Positions 53,601 through 63,479 of a stretch of 64,000 bases of DNA are shown one piece after another. Source of the stretch: Eucommia ulmoides (Eukaryota > Streptophyta > Magnoliopsida > Garryales > Eucommiaceae). The position numbers and the translations under genes were made by a program. The stretch covers positions 40,729,546 through 40,793,545 of the forward strand of contig CM028326.1 of the NCBI GenBank assembly GCA_016647705.1, in the 5' to 3' direction. The notes under the pieces were generated by a model. It was not told the origin of the DNA. It was given only the letters and a program-made list of their open reading frames with translations, and did not search any database. The number at the start of each line of letters is the position of its first letter. Position 1 is the first letter of the stretch.

Positions 53601-55059
53601 AAATTAAAAATATTTAATTATTGGTTGAGTTTCCATATTTGGTCAAAGAGTTTCTACACTAAATACTTGTAATGTTACAGTGCGAGATGGATCTTTAATC
53701 ATCAAATTACTTTAGTTCAGTGCGTAAAGGTGATGCAACCGATTTTTTGAAAGGAAAAGAATATTAAATAATAAGATAGCTTAAAAGATAAGAGGTTTTT
53801 TAATGGGCCAGTTTTCTCAAAAAAGTACTTAAGCCGTTTTCAAAAATAAGGAGTTGCCACCTCACATTAGATTTAAATGGTGTACTAGGTCACTGAATTT
53901 TAGAAAATAAATTTAAAAAGCCTAAGTAAAAATTGACTCCCAAAAAATACGATCAAACCAAAGATTTATTTAAAGGCTAGCGGGGTCAGTTACGCTCAGG
54001 AAAAGTGTTAGGCACTCCAAGACGCCCGTCCGAACACGATACCATATATCCAATTAAGTCCAATTAGTTCAGTCTGAATATTTTATTTTATTTTATTTTA
54101 AAATCATTTATTTCTTATGAAATCTTTTTAGTATTTTCAAAAATAAGGTAGAACAAGTTTTTGTATTTTTAGGAATGTTCTCTCAGTGTGACCTCTAATC
54201 AAATATTAAGGATTCAACAAGGATGGTCTCCGAGGGGTATTTATATATGTTTCTGAGAGAGATTTTTACTTTAAATTGATAAACTAAAATAAGTGAATAA
54301 GTATGAAAATATGAATACAAAAAACTAACATTATATGAATTATATTTTACTTATGCAAAGCGACCTAAAAAACTAAAGAGTTTAATTTAAACATGCCAAT
54401 GCAAAATGATATAAATACAAGAATTAAACTAGGAACACTACGTGAATTACCGTGATTATGCCTGGCAAAAATTTAATTATTTAATATATAAAAAATATAA
54501 GTAGGGTACGTGTCATGACTAAATGTGAAAAAGTAGCTTGGATTATGAATTAAAAACAACTTATATGTATGAAATATAAAAAAGTGTAAGTGCTAAAAGT
54601 ATCATAAACATGTCGTCTAAATGAAATAAAAAATAAATATGCAAGATGAATGCAAATAATTTCTATTTTAAGTTTCTTCAATTAATTTAAAGAAATCTTG
54701 ATTTGAAATCCTCTCAAATTTTATGGATATGAGAATCGAGAGAGGATCACGGAAACAGTTTTGTCGGAATTAATCTTTTCAAAACTTAAGCAGAATCCCA
54801 CGAAAAGGTTTACTGAGGGAAGCGATTTCTTAAAATCAATCGTTTCTAAATTTCAGTCTAATTTGGGAATGAAAACGAGACCACGCCAAACTCTCCCACG
54901 ATTTATTGAATCGTCGGATTCATCTTAAGGTTCGTAAAGATTAATTCCCACAAACTAAGATTTTACTATTTTTTTTGGATTTTTAATTTTTTAATTTTTA
55001 TTTTTTAGCGTTTTATGATAACAAAAATAAAACAAAATAACTACAAAAAAGTAAATAAT

Positions 55060-55470
55060 GAAAACATCATTCACCTAACGCTCGAGGATTAAGTTTAAGC
55101 ACGAGAAATCCATCCTAGCATTTTCATCGGATCATCAGACGACTTATATATTTTTTTATTTTTTAAATTTTTTGATAACAAGGATAAAAATAAAATAAAA
55201 GACAGAAAAATAAATAATGAAAACATCTTTCACCTGATGCTTGGGGATTAAATTTAAGTACGAGAAATCAATCCCAACGTTTTCATCGGATCATCGAACG
55301 ACTTACTTTTATTTTCTTTTTTTTAGTTTATCATTTATGAATTGTGCAAAAAAAAAAAAGAATGCAAAAATAAAATAACAAAAAACAGCGAGATATGGGT
55401 GTCCTCATCCAAATGCTCAAGGTTCAGATTGAGAATGAAAAACTCATTCTGACGTTTTCATCGAGTCACC
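55060..55470 (-). repeat. Three ~120-190 bp direct repeats in the LTR
   Basis: Each copy has CATCATTCACCTAACGCTCG-like, GGATTAAGTTTAAGCACGAG, AAATCCATCC and CGTTTTCATCGGATCATC-like words. The first two are close; the third, ending near 55465 (TTTTCATCGAGTCACCAC), is more decayed. Confidence 0.7.
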
Positions 55471-55618
55471 ACACAATTAAAAGAAATAAAGCTTGCAGGA
55501 ATTTAAATTGAGAGACCCGTCTTTTTTCTTCTTTATTTGCTTTTCACGACTGATCATTTAGACAAGGGGGAGCACCACAATTTCTATCTCTCACTTGGTT
55601 GACTAGTCAACGGGCCCC

Positions 55619-55621
<3 letters not shown>

Positions 55622-55655
<34 letters not shown>
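55622..55655 (+). repeat. (CT)n microsatellite
   Basis: About 17 CT units; CT-rich stretches continue on and off to 55913. Confidence 0.95.
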
Positions 55656-55656
<1 letters not shown>

Positions 55657-55913
55657 AGTGGTCAGACTAGACGGATGACAGGGCAAGAGGGACCATATTC
55701 CTTCCCCCACCTCTCTCTTTCTTTATTCTCTCTCTCTCCCTGACACTTACTCTCACATCTCTCTCCCTATCGGTTGACAAAAGGGTAGTGGGCCTCTCCC
55801 ATTTTGTCCTTTCTCCCTCTTACATTCTCTCACTCTATTTACAAGGGGCCCTACGACCATTCTCTCTCTCTCTCTCTTTCTCTCTTCCTTCTCTCTCTCT
55901 CATCTCTCTCTTT

Positions 55914-56068
55914 CAATGTTTTTAAAACCGGACCGGACGTCGAACCGAAAAAGTTACCGGGTCACGGGTCACCGGTTCAACCGGTAGGCGAACCGCGGTT
56001 GAACCGGTGACGTCATAATTACGTTATTAATATTTATATATATTTATTTAAATAAAAAATTACAAAAT

Positions 56069-56164
<96 letters not shown>

Positions 56165-56828
56165 TAAAACCAGTTTTAATTGGATCGTTGGATCACTTTA
56201 GATCCAAAAGTCAATATCAAAAACTTAACCTAACCTAATATCCTTCCTACAAAACCTTCAAATGTTCAGCCGCCGCTCCTTCACAATTCACTGTTGCTCA
56301 CTCTCTTGCTATTGCCTCTCGCAGCCACGCCGATACACGTCTCTCTCTCTCTGTCTCTCTCCATTTCTCTCTGCAACCCTAATGACGACGGTAGAAGGGA
56401 GGATGGCGATGACGGTACAGCTCGGCAGCCACGCTGGTACACGTCTCTCTCTCTGTCTCTCTCCATTTCTCTCTGCAACCCTAATGACGACGGTAGAAGG
56501 GAGGTTGGCGATGACGGTACAGCTCGGTGAAGGTCTGAATAGCGATGGTCGGCGGCGGTTGGTCCGGTTATTGATCGTGCTTCAGCGAGGAGAACGGCAA
56601 CATTTATTTTTTTTGGGAAATCGTTACACAAATAGGGAATGAAAAAAACCCGGCCAATTCGACGAAAACCAGAACGGTTCACCGGTTCGCGGTTGAACCG
56701 GTTCGAACCGGCCGGTTGAGCGATTTTTAGGGATAAATGGTTTTAGGGGTATAATCGAACCAGAATCTGAGCCAGTCGACAGTTCAACTGGTCAAACCTA
56801 CCGGTCCGGTCCGGTTTTTAAAACATTG
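55914..56828. mobile_element. hAT-like MITE, 915 bp, in the Tat II LTR
   Basis: The ends are inverted (CAATGTTTTTAAAACCGGAC against CAATGTTTTAAAAACCGGAC), and the exact 8-bp CTCTCTTT lies on both sides (55906-55913, 56829-56836). The host is itself CT-rich, so the duplication is slightly less telling than usual. Inside are a ~90-bp TA run, an imperfect ~100-bp tandem duplication (about 56322-56526), and clusters of CCGGTTC/GAACCGG words near each end. The 126- and 133-codon frames at 56262-56682 arise from that duplication and are probably not genes. Confidence 0.8.
56071..56160 (+). repeat. (TA)n microsatellite, ~45 units
   Basis: An uninterrupted TA run inside the hAT-like MITE. Confidence 0.97.
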
Positions 56829-57008
56829 CTCTCTTTTCCTTATCTCTTTCTATCTTACAATTTCTCTTTCTCCTTCTCATTCTTTATCTCTTTTTCCCTT
56901 ATTTTTTTTCTTTTTTTTTTTCTTATTTTTCTATTTTTTAAATTTATGAGATGTAAAATAAAATAAAACCAAATTTTTTTCCAGGACGATCAAAATGTCA
57001 TGATTATA

Positions 57009-57023
57009 GTTGCCCCTCTTTAT
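57009..57023 (-). promoter_or_regulatory. Polypurine tract of Tat-like element II
   Basis: The minus strand reads ATAAAGAGGGGCAAC next to the LTR start. It matches element I's AAAGAGGGGTAGT. Confidence 0.75.
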
Positions 57024-57137
57024 CGCGTGAGTTTTACTTGCTTGACAAAGATAGGAAACCACGTCATTTTGATCGTCACATTTTATGGATTTTTCAAAGC
57101 ACATTTTTCGATGACAGAATAAAATAAAACATAAATG

Positions 57138-57305
57138 ACTCATGACAAACAAGTGTCTGTTTAGAGGATCGCTAAGAATAATATAAAATGACCCATGACA
57201 ATACTCATGACAAACACATGTTTGTTTAGAGGATCGTTTGGAGTGACGAAAAATGACTCATGACGATACTCATGATAAACAGGTGTCTGTTTAGCAGATC
57301 GTTTA
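57138..57305 (-). repeat. Three tandem ~63-bp repeats with GTTTAGAGGATCG
   Basis: Each unit carries ACTCATGAC or similar, AAACANGTGTCTGTTTAG and GGATCG or AGATCG. The position relative to the polypurine tract and the core word match the 4303-4497 array of element I. Confidence 0.85.
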
Positions 57306-57327
57306 GAGTGATAGAAAAAGACACTTA

Positions 57328-57834
57328 TGCCCCAGCCCTCTTGGCTGGGAGGACAAGAAAAAGTCTAGAGGTATAAAATATGCCCCTAGGTAGGGCGAAG
57401 AATGAATACAAATTAAAGTGGCACTCACAGAGAGGCAATGCAAAATATAAAAGCCATCATAGAGAGATAAATGCAAAAATGAAAAAGCTATCACAGAGAG
57501 ACAAAGATAAAAGCTATCACAGAGAGCTTGAATGCAACATGAAATGCCATCACGGAGAGGCAAAAAATAAAAATCAATCATGAAGAGGCTGAATGCAACA
57601 TGAAATAACATCGCAGAGAGTAAAAAATAAAAGTCATCATGGGGAGGCAAGTGTGAAATAATGGTAAGATATAAAATGTGCCTCAGCCTGCAGCTAGAGC
57701 CGGCAAACTCAAAAAAAAAAACCTCCCTAGATGCGGAAGTTGACAAATTTCATATAATGTGCCCTAGCCTGGGGCTGCGGCGAAATAAGGGACAAAAGAT
57801 ATAAAAAGTGCCACAGCCCGCGGCTGGAGCTGAA
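57328..57834 (-). repeat. TATAAAA-linked CCCCAGCC/GGCTGGGG units and a CACAGAGAGGCAA minisatellite
   Basis: Palindromic units lie at about 57328, 57381, 57678, 57759 and 57808 (for example GCCCCAGCC, then CTCT, then TGGCTGGG). Four of them follow TATAAAATATG or similar. Between them (57418-57660) about seven units of 30-40 bp share ATCACAGAGAG-CAA and AAATAAAAGC words. No frame runs through. The order parallels the shorter array at 4553-4676. Confidence 0.75.
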
Positions 57835-57843
57835 ATTTCAAAC

Positions 57844-57910
57844 ACCGAACCTTTATAGATTTCCTACGTACGTTAGAATTACGCCGAGGATCAGATTTAA
57901 CGTAGTTCAC
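57844..57910 (-). repeat. CTACGTA hairpin motif in element II
   Basis: CCGAACCTTTATAGATTTCC is followed by TACGTACG, GAGGATCAG and TAACGTAGTTC. CTACGT and ACGTAG form the arms. It is the counterpart of the motif copies in element I. Confidence 0.7.
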
Positions 57911-58796
57911 TGAACACCCCTTTTAGGGTAAAACGCATACCTGGATGCTCACGTAGAGCTTTTGAATTTTCAGCGGTAGAAGTCTCCGATTTGAGTTGGC
58001 AAGAAGGTAAGAGGTCCCAATGATAGGGAAATCCATACCCCCAGCCCTTTTGAGATCCCTATAACATAACATTTCCAAAACAAAATCTTAGTCTAAAAAA
58101 ATTGTCACCGTTGATGACTCGTAATTTTGCTCCCCCTTTTCGACCATAATCGCTTGACTGAATGCGCTTGGATAGGAGCAGTATCGGGAGATTCTTCCAT
58201 CTCATCCTTATTTCAATTCTAGAGGTGCACTCTGTGGAGGTTTTCTCCGGGTTATTGTTGGGTTCTAGCATCGAATGATATCTCCATCAACTTTATTTCC
58301 TTACCCCTGCTGATTCTCATTTTCTCTTTTTTGTCAGGAGTCTTCAGTATTAGGGGAATTATATACTCTTGCTTGCTTCGTATTTCTTAAATCCTACAAA
58401 ACTAGTTTAGCCGCAATATGGAAAAATGTATAAAACCTTACTAAAACAAGTACATTTATCACCATATATGTTTGCAGTGAGATTCCGAGCTGGACTGTCT
58501 TACAAGTATGATTTCAATGCAAATTCAAGTCATACCCGATATTCCTTTTCACAAATTCAAACTCTTTCCAAATCCATCAAGTTCTGAACACGGAGATTTT
58601 TACAGTTGATAAAAGTTAACCTTAATGGTATTCCGAAAAGGAACCTCCTCGGGCGATCTACCTATCTTTTTTTTTTTTTACGATTCCTATGTTCTTTTCA
58701 TGGAGCCCTTTCAAATTTTCACCACGTTCGAGACAATTTTTTTTTTAGAGACAGATAATCACAAATCAAAACAACTTAGAAAATAAAGGTATTTTA
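57911..58796 (-). other. Non-coding part of the element II 3' region
   Basis: No domain is recognised. A 70-codon minus-strand frame (58059-58271) is not gene-like. A T-rich run sits at 58668-58680. Confidence 0.5.
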
Positions 58797-58979
58797 TTAG
58801 GCAAAGTATTTCTTTACCGAATCCGAGTTTAGAGGCTTGGGAAATACATCACCATCCATTTCTTGGAGAATCAACACTCCACCGCTCAAGGCTTTGTGAA
58901 CAATAAAAGGACATTCCCAGTTTGGGGCGAAGTTTCCCTTGGCTTCATCTTGGAAAGGGAAGATTTTCTTCAATAGCAA
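58797..58979 (-). pseudogene. Gypsy integrase C-terminal domain
   Basis: KGNFAPNWECPFIVHKALSG followed by GVLILQEMDGDVFPKPLNSD is the SH3-like C-terminal DNA-binding domain of Tat-type integrase, normally GKFxPNWEGPYxV. The frame ends in KKYFA, the usual end of pol in this lineage, at 58797. The Cys replacing Gly in WEGP and upstream breaks mark it as decayed. Confidence 0.8.
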
Positions 58980-59108
58980 CTCAACGGCCCTGAAGACTTC
59001 AGAGTAGACCTGCTTATCATAAGCTCTAGCAATTCTCTATCTGTAACATTGTTCATGGCATATCGCTATCAGCCGCTTTTCGTCGATCAATCAAAGTTGG
59101 TCCAATCT

Positions 59109-59760
59109 CTACTGCACCCATTCAGTTTCATCGAGCTCAACCTCCATGAGCACTCGTAGAGATGGAATTTCTACTTCGGTCAGTATTACTGCTTCTGTGC
59201 CATAGACCAGTGAATAGGGCGTTGCCCCTGTCGAGGTTCGGACTGAAGTCCAGTAAGTCGTCAAAGCATACGGCAGTATATCATCACATTCTTTGTAGTT
59301 ATCGATCATCTTCTGGACGATTTTTTTTATATTCTTATTGGCGACTTTCACTGATTCATTCATCTTTGGAGGGTAAGGCGTCGAGTTTTTATGCTCGATC
59401 TTGAACTGCTGACATATTTTCTATATTTTTTAGCACTTCAGGTTTTTAGCGTTTTCAGTTATCAGTGCTTGCGGCAAATCGTAACTTGACACGACATTTT
59501 CTTTGATGAACCGGGCTACTATCTTTTGAGTCACTCGAGCTAGGGAGACAACCTCCACTCACTTGGTAAAATAATCAATTGCCACCAGGATGAAACAATA
59601 ACCACTCGGCGCCTGGGTGACTTCTCCAATAACATCCATACCCGACATTGAGAAGGGCCACGCGGCCGCCAAGCAAAAAAGTTGCAAAGGTGGGATATGG
59701 ATTTGATCGCCATGAATCTGATATTTATGGCATCTTCGAACAAACTGCACATAATCATTT
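59109..59760 (-). pseudogene. Gypsy integrase catalytic core, broken
   Basis: Phrases in order on the minus strand are GMDVIGEVTQAPSGYCFILV and AIDYFTK (first catalytic Asp region; the family has WGMDVIGP), then VKVANKNIKKIVQKM (catalytic Glu replaced or shifted just upstream) and LPYALTTYWTSVRTSTGATP, then YSLVYGTEAV. Two frameshifts separate the parts. Confidence 0.8.
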
Positions 59761-59771
59761 TCTATCGTCAG

Positions 59772-60003
59772 TTAAAAAAGTTTGGTCCTCAGGATCTTCT
59801 TTGCGAGTGTGACACCGCTCATATGAGGTCCACATATGCCACCATGGAATTCTTTCATTAACTGGATGGCCTCTTCAACTCCAACACATCTCAACAAACC
59901 CATGTTAGAGGAGTGTTTGTACAAAGTCTCTCTACTTAAGGCTAATCTCCAGAGGGTCGTTGGCAGGTTCAGCTTCGAGTTGGAAACAATGGGCCGATCG
60001 GTG
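59772..60003 (-). pseudogene. Gypsy integrase zinc-binding domain
   Basis: EAIQLMKEFHGGICGPHMSG followed by VTLAKKILR matches the HHCC zinc-binding lead of Tat-type integrase (HxGxCGxHxxG). A CxxCQ half would follow but is shifted or lost. The upstream KLNLPTTLWRLALSRETLYK is the usual L-YKRS region, also decayed. Confidence 0.7.
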
Positions 60004-60470
60004 CTAAACTCGAATTGCCACCAGAATGATATCATCCTCCTCCCAGGTAATAGAGATCATAGATGCCAAGATAGGTAAGGCATCGGCAAAGTCATTCTTG
60101 AGCCTTGGTTTGCTTTCAAATTCAATCATCGTAAATTGCTCGCATAACTCCAAAAGGTGATTATTATAGGCTACCAAGGTCGGATCTCTCGTGGCATATT
60201 TATATGTCACCTGATTGACTATCAGTTCAAAATCCCTGAACACTAGCAACTCTTTGATCTTCATGTCAATGGCCAACTAGAGCCCCAAAATACATGTTTC
60301 ATACTCAACTTGGTTATTGGTGCTATGGAACTTCAACTTAGAAGCCACCAGATAATGCTGCTTGCTGGAAGAAACAAGAACAACTCTGATTCCGGCCTCT
60401 CGAGAGTTCACGGCTCCATTGAAATATATTTTTTAGACTGTTTCCTCTTCTTCTTCCTCCACCGCATGAA
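60004..60470 (-). pseudogene. Second (archaeal-type) RNase H of the Tat pol
   Basis: The minus strand reads IYFNGAVNSREAGIRVVLVS, then FHSTNNQVEYETCILGL, a stop, LAIDMKIKELLVFRDFELIV and NQVTYKYATRD, ending with KNDFADALPILASM. The family words are FDGA (first Asp), NNxAEYEA (Glu) and GDSxLI (Asp). Here the first Asp is Asn and the Ser of GDS is changed. An extra aRNH domain is a known mark of Tat elements. Confidence 0.75.
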
Positions 60471-60527
60471 TTGACTCATCAAGAAATAGCATCTAAAGAG
60501 GTTGCTGATCTATTTGAGCTGGACAAA

Positions 60528-61060
60528 CTAGTCAATTAATTTGCTATCGCTTGACCCTTCACCGAATTTTGCGTCTTGTAGACGATATCGAATTCTGTTA
60601 ACAACATCTGTCATTTTGCAATTTTTCCAGACAGAATCGGCTTCTTGAAGATATATTTTAAGGGATCTATCATGGCTATAAAATAGGTAATCAATGGGAG
60701 CATGTAATAAAGTAGTCTCTGAGCGGATCAGGCCAATACACAACATGTTCTCTCCAGCAAGGTGTTATGTTTCTCGTACTTCGTGAAGCGCTTGCTGAGG
60801 TAGTAGATAGCTTGTTCCTTCTTCTCGGATTCATCGAGCTGTCCGAGAATGGCTCCCATAGAGGAGTCGAGAACCGACGATACAGTAACAGCGGAACTCC
60901 CTCCCAAGGTGGCACCAAAACTAAAGGGTTTGTTAAATAAGCTTTAATATTTTCCAAGGCATTCTAACAATCGACATTCCATTGCTTGTCACTCTCTTTT
61001 CCAAGCAACTTGAAGATTGACTCACAAGTGACAGTGAGTTGGAAGATGAACCGGGCTATG
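60528..61060 (-). pseudogene. RT thumb and first RNase H region
   Basis: Fragments in several frames include ENIKAYLTNPLVLVPPW, a GSSAVTVSSVLDSSMGAILG-like run in a shifted frame, and YFIAMIDPLKYI-like sequence followed by KIAKWQMLLTEFDI. These are the connection and first RNase H segments of gypsy pol. Many shifts are needed. Confidence 0.6.
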
Positions 61061-61143
61061 AAATTCAACAGCCCAGAAAATCGCAAATCTCCTTTTCATT
61101 TTTTGATGGCGGCATCTCACGAATGGCCTTCATCTTTGTAGGA

Positions 61144-61650
61144 TCAATCTCGATTCCATGGAGGTTTACCATAAAACCAATAAGATTCCCCAAAAGTCAC
61201 CCCGAATACACATTTTGTCGGGTTGAGCTTGAACTGATAATTTCGAAGTCTGTCGAACATCTTTTTCAAATGGTAGAAATGGTTCTCGTTCTCATAAGAT
61301 ATAACGATCATGTCATCCACATATACCTCCATCTCCTTGTACATTATATCATGAAAGAGAGTCGTATTGCTCTTTAGTACGTTGCCTCGGTATTAAGATC
61401 GAAAGGCATCACCCTATAACAGAAGACTCCCTACAGTGTGGTGAAAACTGTCTTTCCTTGATCTTCCTCATCCTTCAGAATCTTATTATAGCCGAAGAAT
61501 CCATCAGCAAAGGAATAGAGATTTTGCCCTGCAGTATTGTCGATAATGATATGAATGTTTGGCAGCGAAAAATCATTTTTCGGACTTGCCCGGTTGAGAT
61601 CACGATAATCCACGCAGACTCTGATTTTTTCCAAGGACTTTAGCAATGGA
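61144..61650 (-). pseudogene. Gypsy reverse transcriptase palm
   Basis: IRVCVDYRDLNRASPKNDFS, then LPNIHIIIDNTAG and SFADGFFGYNKI match the fingers and palm (family: VDYRDLNKASPKDDFPLP, and FMDGFSGYNQI). After a shift, EVYVDDMIVIS carries the catalytic YVDD intact, then FDRLRNYQFKLNPTKCVFGV. The first palm Asp is kept but its context is altered (FAD in place of FMD). Confidence 0.85.
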
Positions 61651-61664
61651 ACGAAATTAGAGAG

Positions 61665-62193
61665 TCATTCACTGTAGTTACAGACTTCGATTATTCGGGC
61701 ATTGAACTGCTTCATGATTTTCTCCTTGACCTTAAGGCTGACAGTAGGCCTTAGCTTTCTCAACTTTTGCTTGGCCGACACACTCCTGGGCTTTAGTGCT
61801 AACTTATGGGTCACAATACTTTTGTCCAGACCTACCATATCATTGTAGGACCAAGCAATGATATATTGGTAGGTAACCAAGAGCGTCGTCAATGTTTTTA
61901 TTTTCCAGAGTAGTGAGGGCTGATCTAATCTTTACTTCTTTCAACTCTTCCAAGGTCCCAAAGTTTAGCAACTCAGTCTCGTTAGCATTGGGAATTGGCT
62001 TATTCTCAAATTTCACAAAGGCTTTCCAGATCCCACCATCATCTGGCTGGCAAGAGTCATCTTCTGTTTTCACTCCCGTCAAATTATGGTCCGGTTCTGC
62101 ATTGAAATCATACTCATTACACTCTAGCTCAATTATATCGCATGCATCATACACTGGTAACTTAGGCAACTTGAAAAAGTAAAATTCCAACAT
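61665..62193 (-). pseudogene. Linker between protease/G-patch and RT
   Basis: An acidic stretch (61840-62193: YDACDIIELECNEYDFNAEP, then the NETELLNFGTLEELKEVKIR words) is typical of Tat elements before RT. It is followed by HKLALKPRSVSAKQKLRKLR (family: HRLPLNPxxxPVKQKLRRMRP), which leads into RT. A few stops and shifts are present. Confidence 0.7.
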
Positions 62194-62518
62194 TTAAACC
62201 ATATATTGAAAAAAAAATAGAAGTGCATTCATTAAAATTAAAATTAAAAAAGAAAAAAAAAAAAAAAAAACACCAGAAGGCTAACTGAATAGAAGGGTGA
62301 GTACATAATTTTTTTTCGATTTTACCGAAATGCCCGACAAACTGGAAGAGAACAAGAATCCCAATTTTGCAGCTTTTAAACCCCCTTGCTTCGAATACCA
62401 GACCCATGACTTGGTCTTGCCTCCTGTCCTAGGATTACGTTCACAATTTCCTCGGTCAACACTTTCTCAAGGTGCAACTCGAATTCTATAGCCTTCATCC
62501 CCATGTTGATGGTTTATG

Positions 62519-62734
62519 TCAGATAAGGGAAGGTAACCCGAATATGTGGGATTTCCATCGGCTGGTGGTTTGAGAATCGATCTTTCTTCTTTTGGAATAA
62601 TTTTGCCCTATCTGCTCTTGTCGGCTCGTATCCCAAACTGAATCTCCCCTCTTCTCCTTGACTTCTATCGACTTTGTTATTCCATCCAAGTTCTTACCCA
62701 GTCCTCTCCCTGGGATGCAGCCCAAGGACTTCAT
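62519..62734 (-). pseudogene. G-patch-like segment of the Tat pol
   Basis: MKSLGCIPGRGLGKNLDGIT, then EVKEKRGDSVWD, matches the G-patch-like block (GxxPGxGLGKxxQGI, EVKEKRGRxGLGY) that Tat elements carry between protease and RT. It binds RNA in other proteins; its role here is unknown. The frame breaks after KEKRG. Confidence 0.75.
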
Positions 62735-63155
62735 TTTCCTAGCAACGAATGCTAGTGTTATACAATGATGGCGCCAACTCGTGTTCTCATTCCTTCACAA
62801 AAGTAGCATTTACAACATCGAATATGTGATAGGAGGCTTCGATCTTATCTTTTTCTTTCTCTTCATCTATTACTGAGACATATCAGCTTATTGCTTGGCA
62901 AAAATGTGCAATATCTGAATTGACATTGATCACATACAGTGTGTCATCAACGATGAACTTGAACTTTTGGTGTAGTAACGAAGGCACTGCTCTGGAATTA
63001 TGGATCTACAGCCTCCCCAACAATAGATTGTATGAAGCAAGTATGTCGAGCACTTAGAATTTCATGTTGAACTGGATCAGGCAAATTTCAATCGGCAGGT
63101 CAAACTCTTCGACGCTATCTCTCCTGGCCCCATCAAATGCCCTGATAACCATTTT

Positions 63156-63479
63156 TTATGGATGAATCTCGAACAGGTCGATCCCTATTTCTTCTAGTGT
63201 TGACAAATGACAGATATTTAGCGCCAATCCATTGTCAATCAGCACCCGAGCTATGAACATCTTGTGGCTCTCAACTGTGATATTTAGGGACTTGTTGTGA
63301 CCTGTTCTATCTTCATCAATCTCATCATTGGTGAAAGTGATGACGTTAGATCCTAGGACTTGCTTGGCCAGGATGACAAACTTCTCCAGTGAGATCGTGC
63401 TTGGCAAGTGCGCCTCATTCAGGACTTTCAGCAGTGTCTGTCTGTATACTTCCGAGGACATGAGTAGTGAGAGCATCAA
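63156..63479 (-). pseudogene. Tat-type aspartic protease fragment
   Basis: FTNDEIDEDRTGHNKSLNIT, then FIARVLIDNGLALNICHLST, corresponds to the Tat protease (FTDEDIPxEGxxHxKAL, VLVDNGSALNVCPL). The active-site triad is D-N-G, which is usual in this lineage rather than a mutation; Ser after it is Leu here. Upstream (63480-64000) the minus strand probably continues into gag, in pieces I cannot assign with confidence. Confidence 0.75.

Larger units (their letters stand above)
53731..57008 (-). repeat. 3' LTR of Tat-like element II, with MITE insertion
   Basis: Low-end sequence (AAATAAGGAGTTGCCACC, then GGGGTCAGTTACGCTCAGGA and AAGTGTTAGGCACTCC) parallels 1470-1660 in element I. The high end stops before TTGCCCCTCTTTAT at 57009. 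Without the 915-bp MITE it is about 2.3 kb. A ~120-bp TTTTCATCGGATCATC-type unit repeats three times at about 55060-55470. The low boundary is approximate. Confidence 0.65.

Noticed and set aside
56262..56682. 126- and 133-codon frames on opposite strands
   Set aside because: Both come from the internally duplicated CT-rich part of a hAT-like MITE and contain the same repeat twice.
57303..57746. 147-codon minus-strand frame in the Tat II 3' region
   Set aside because: It runs through a minisatellite and palindrome array, so its length reflects repeats rather than selection.
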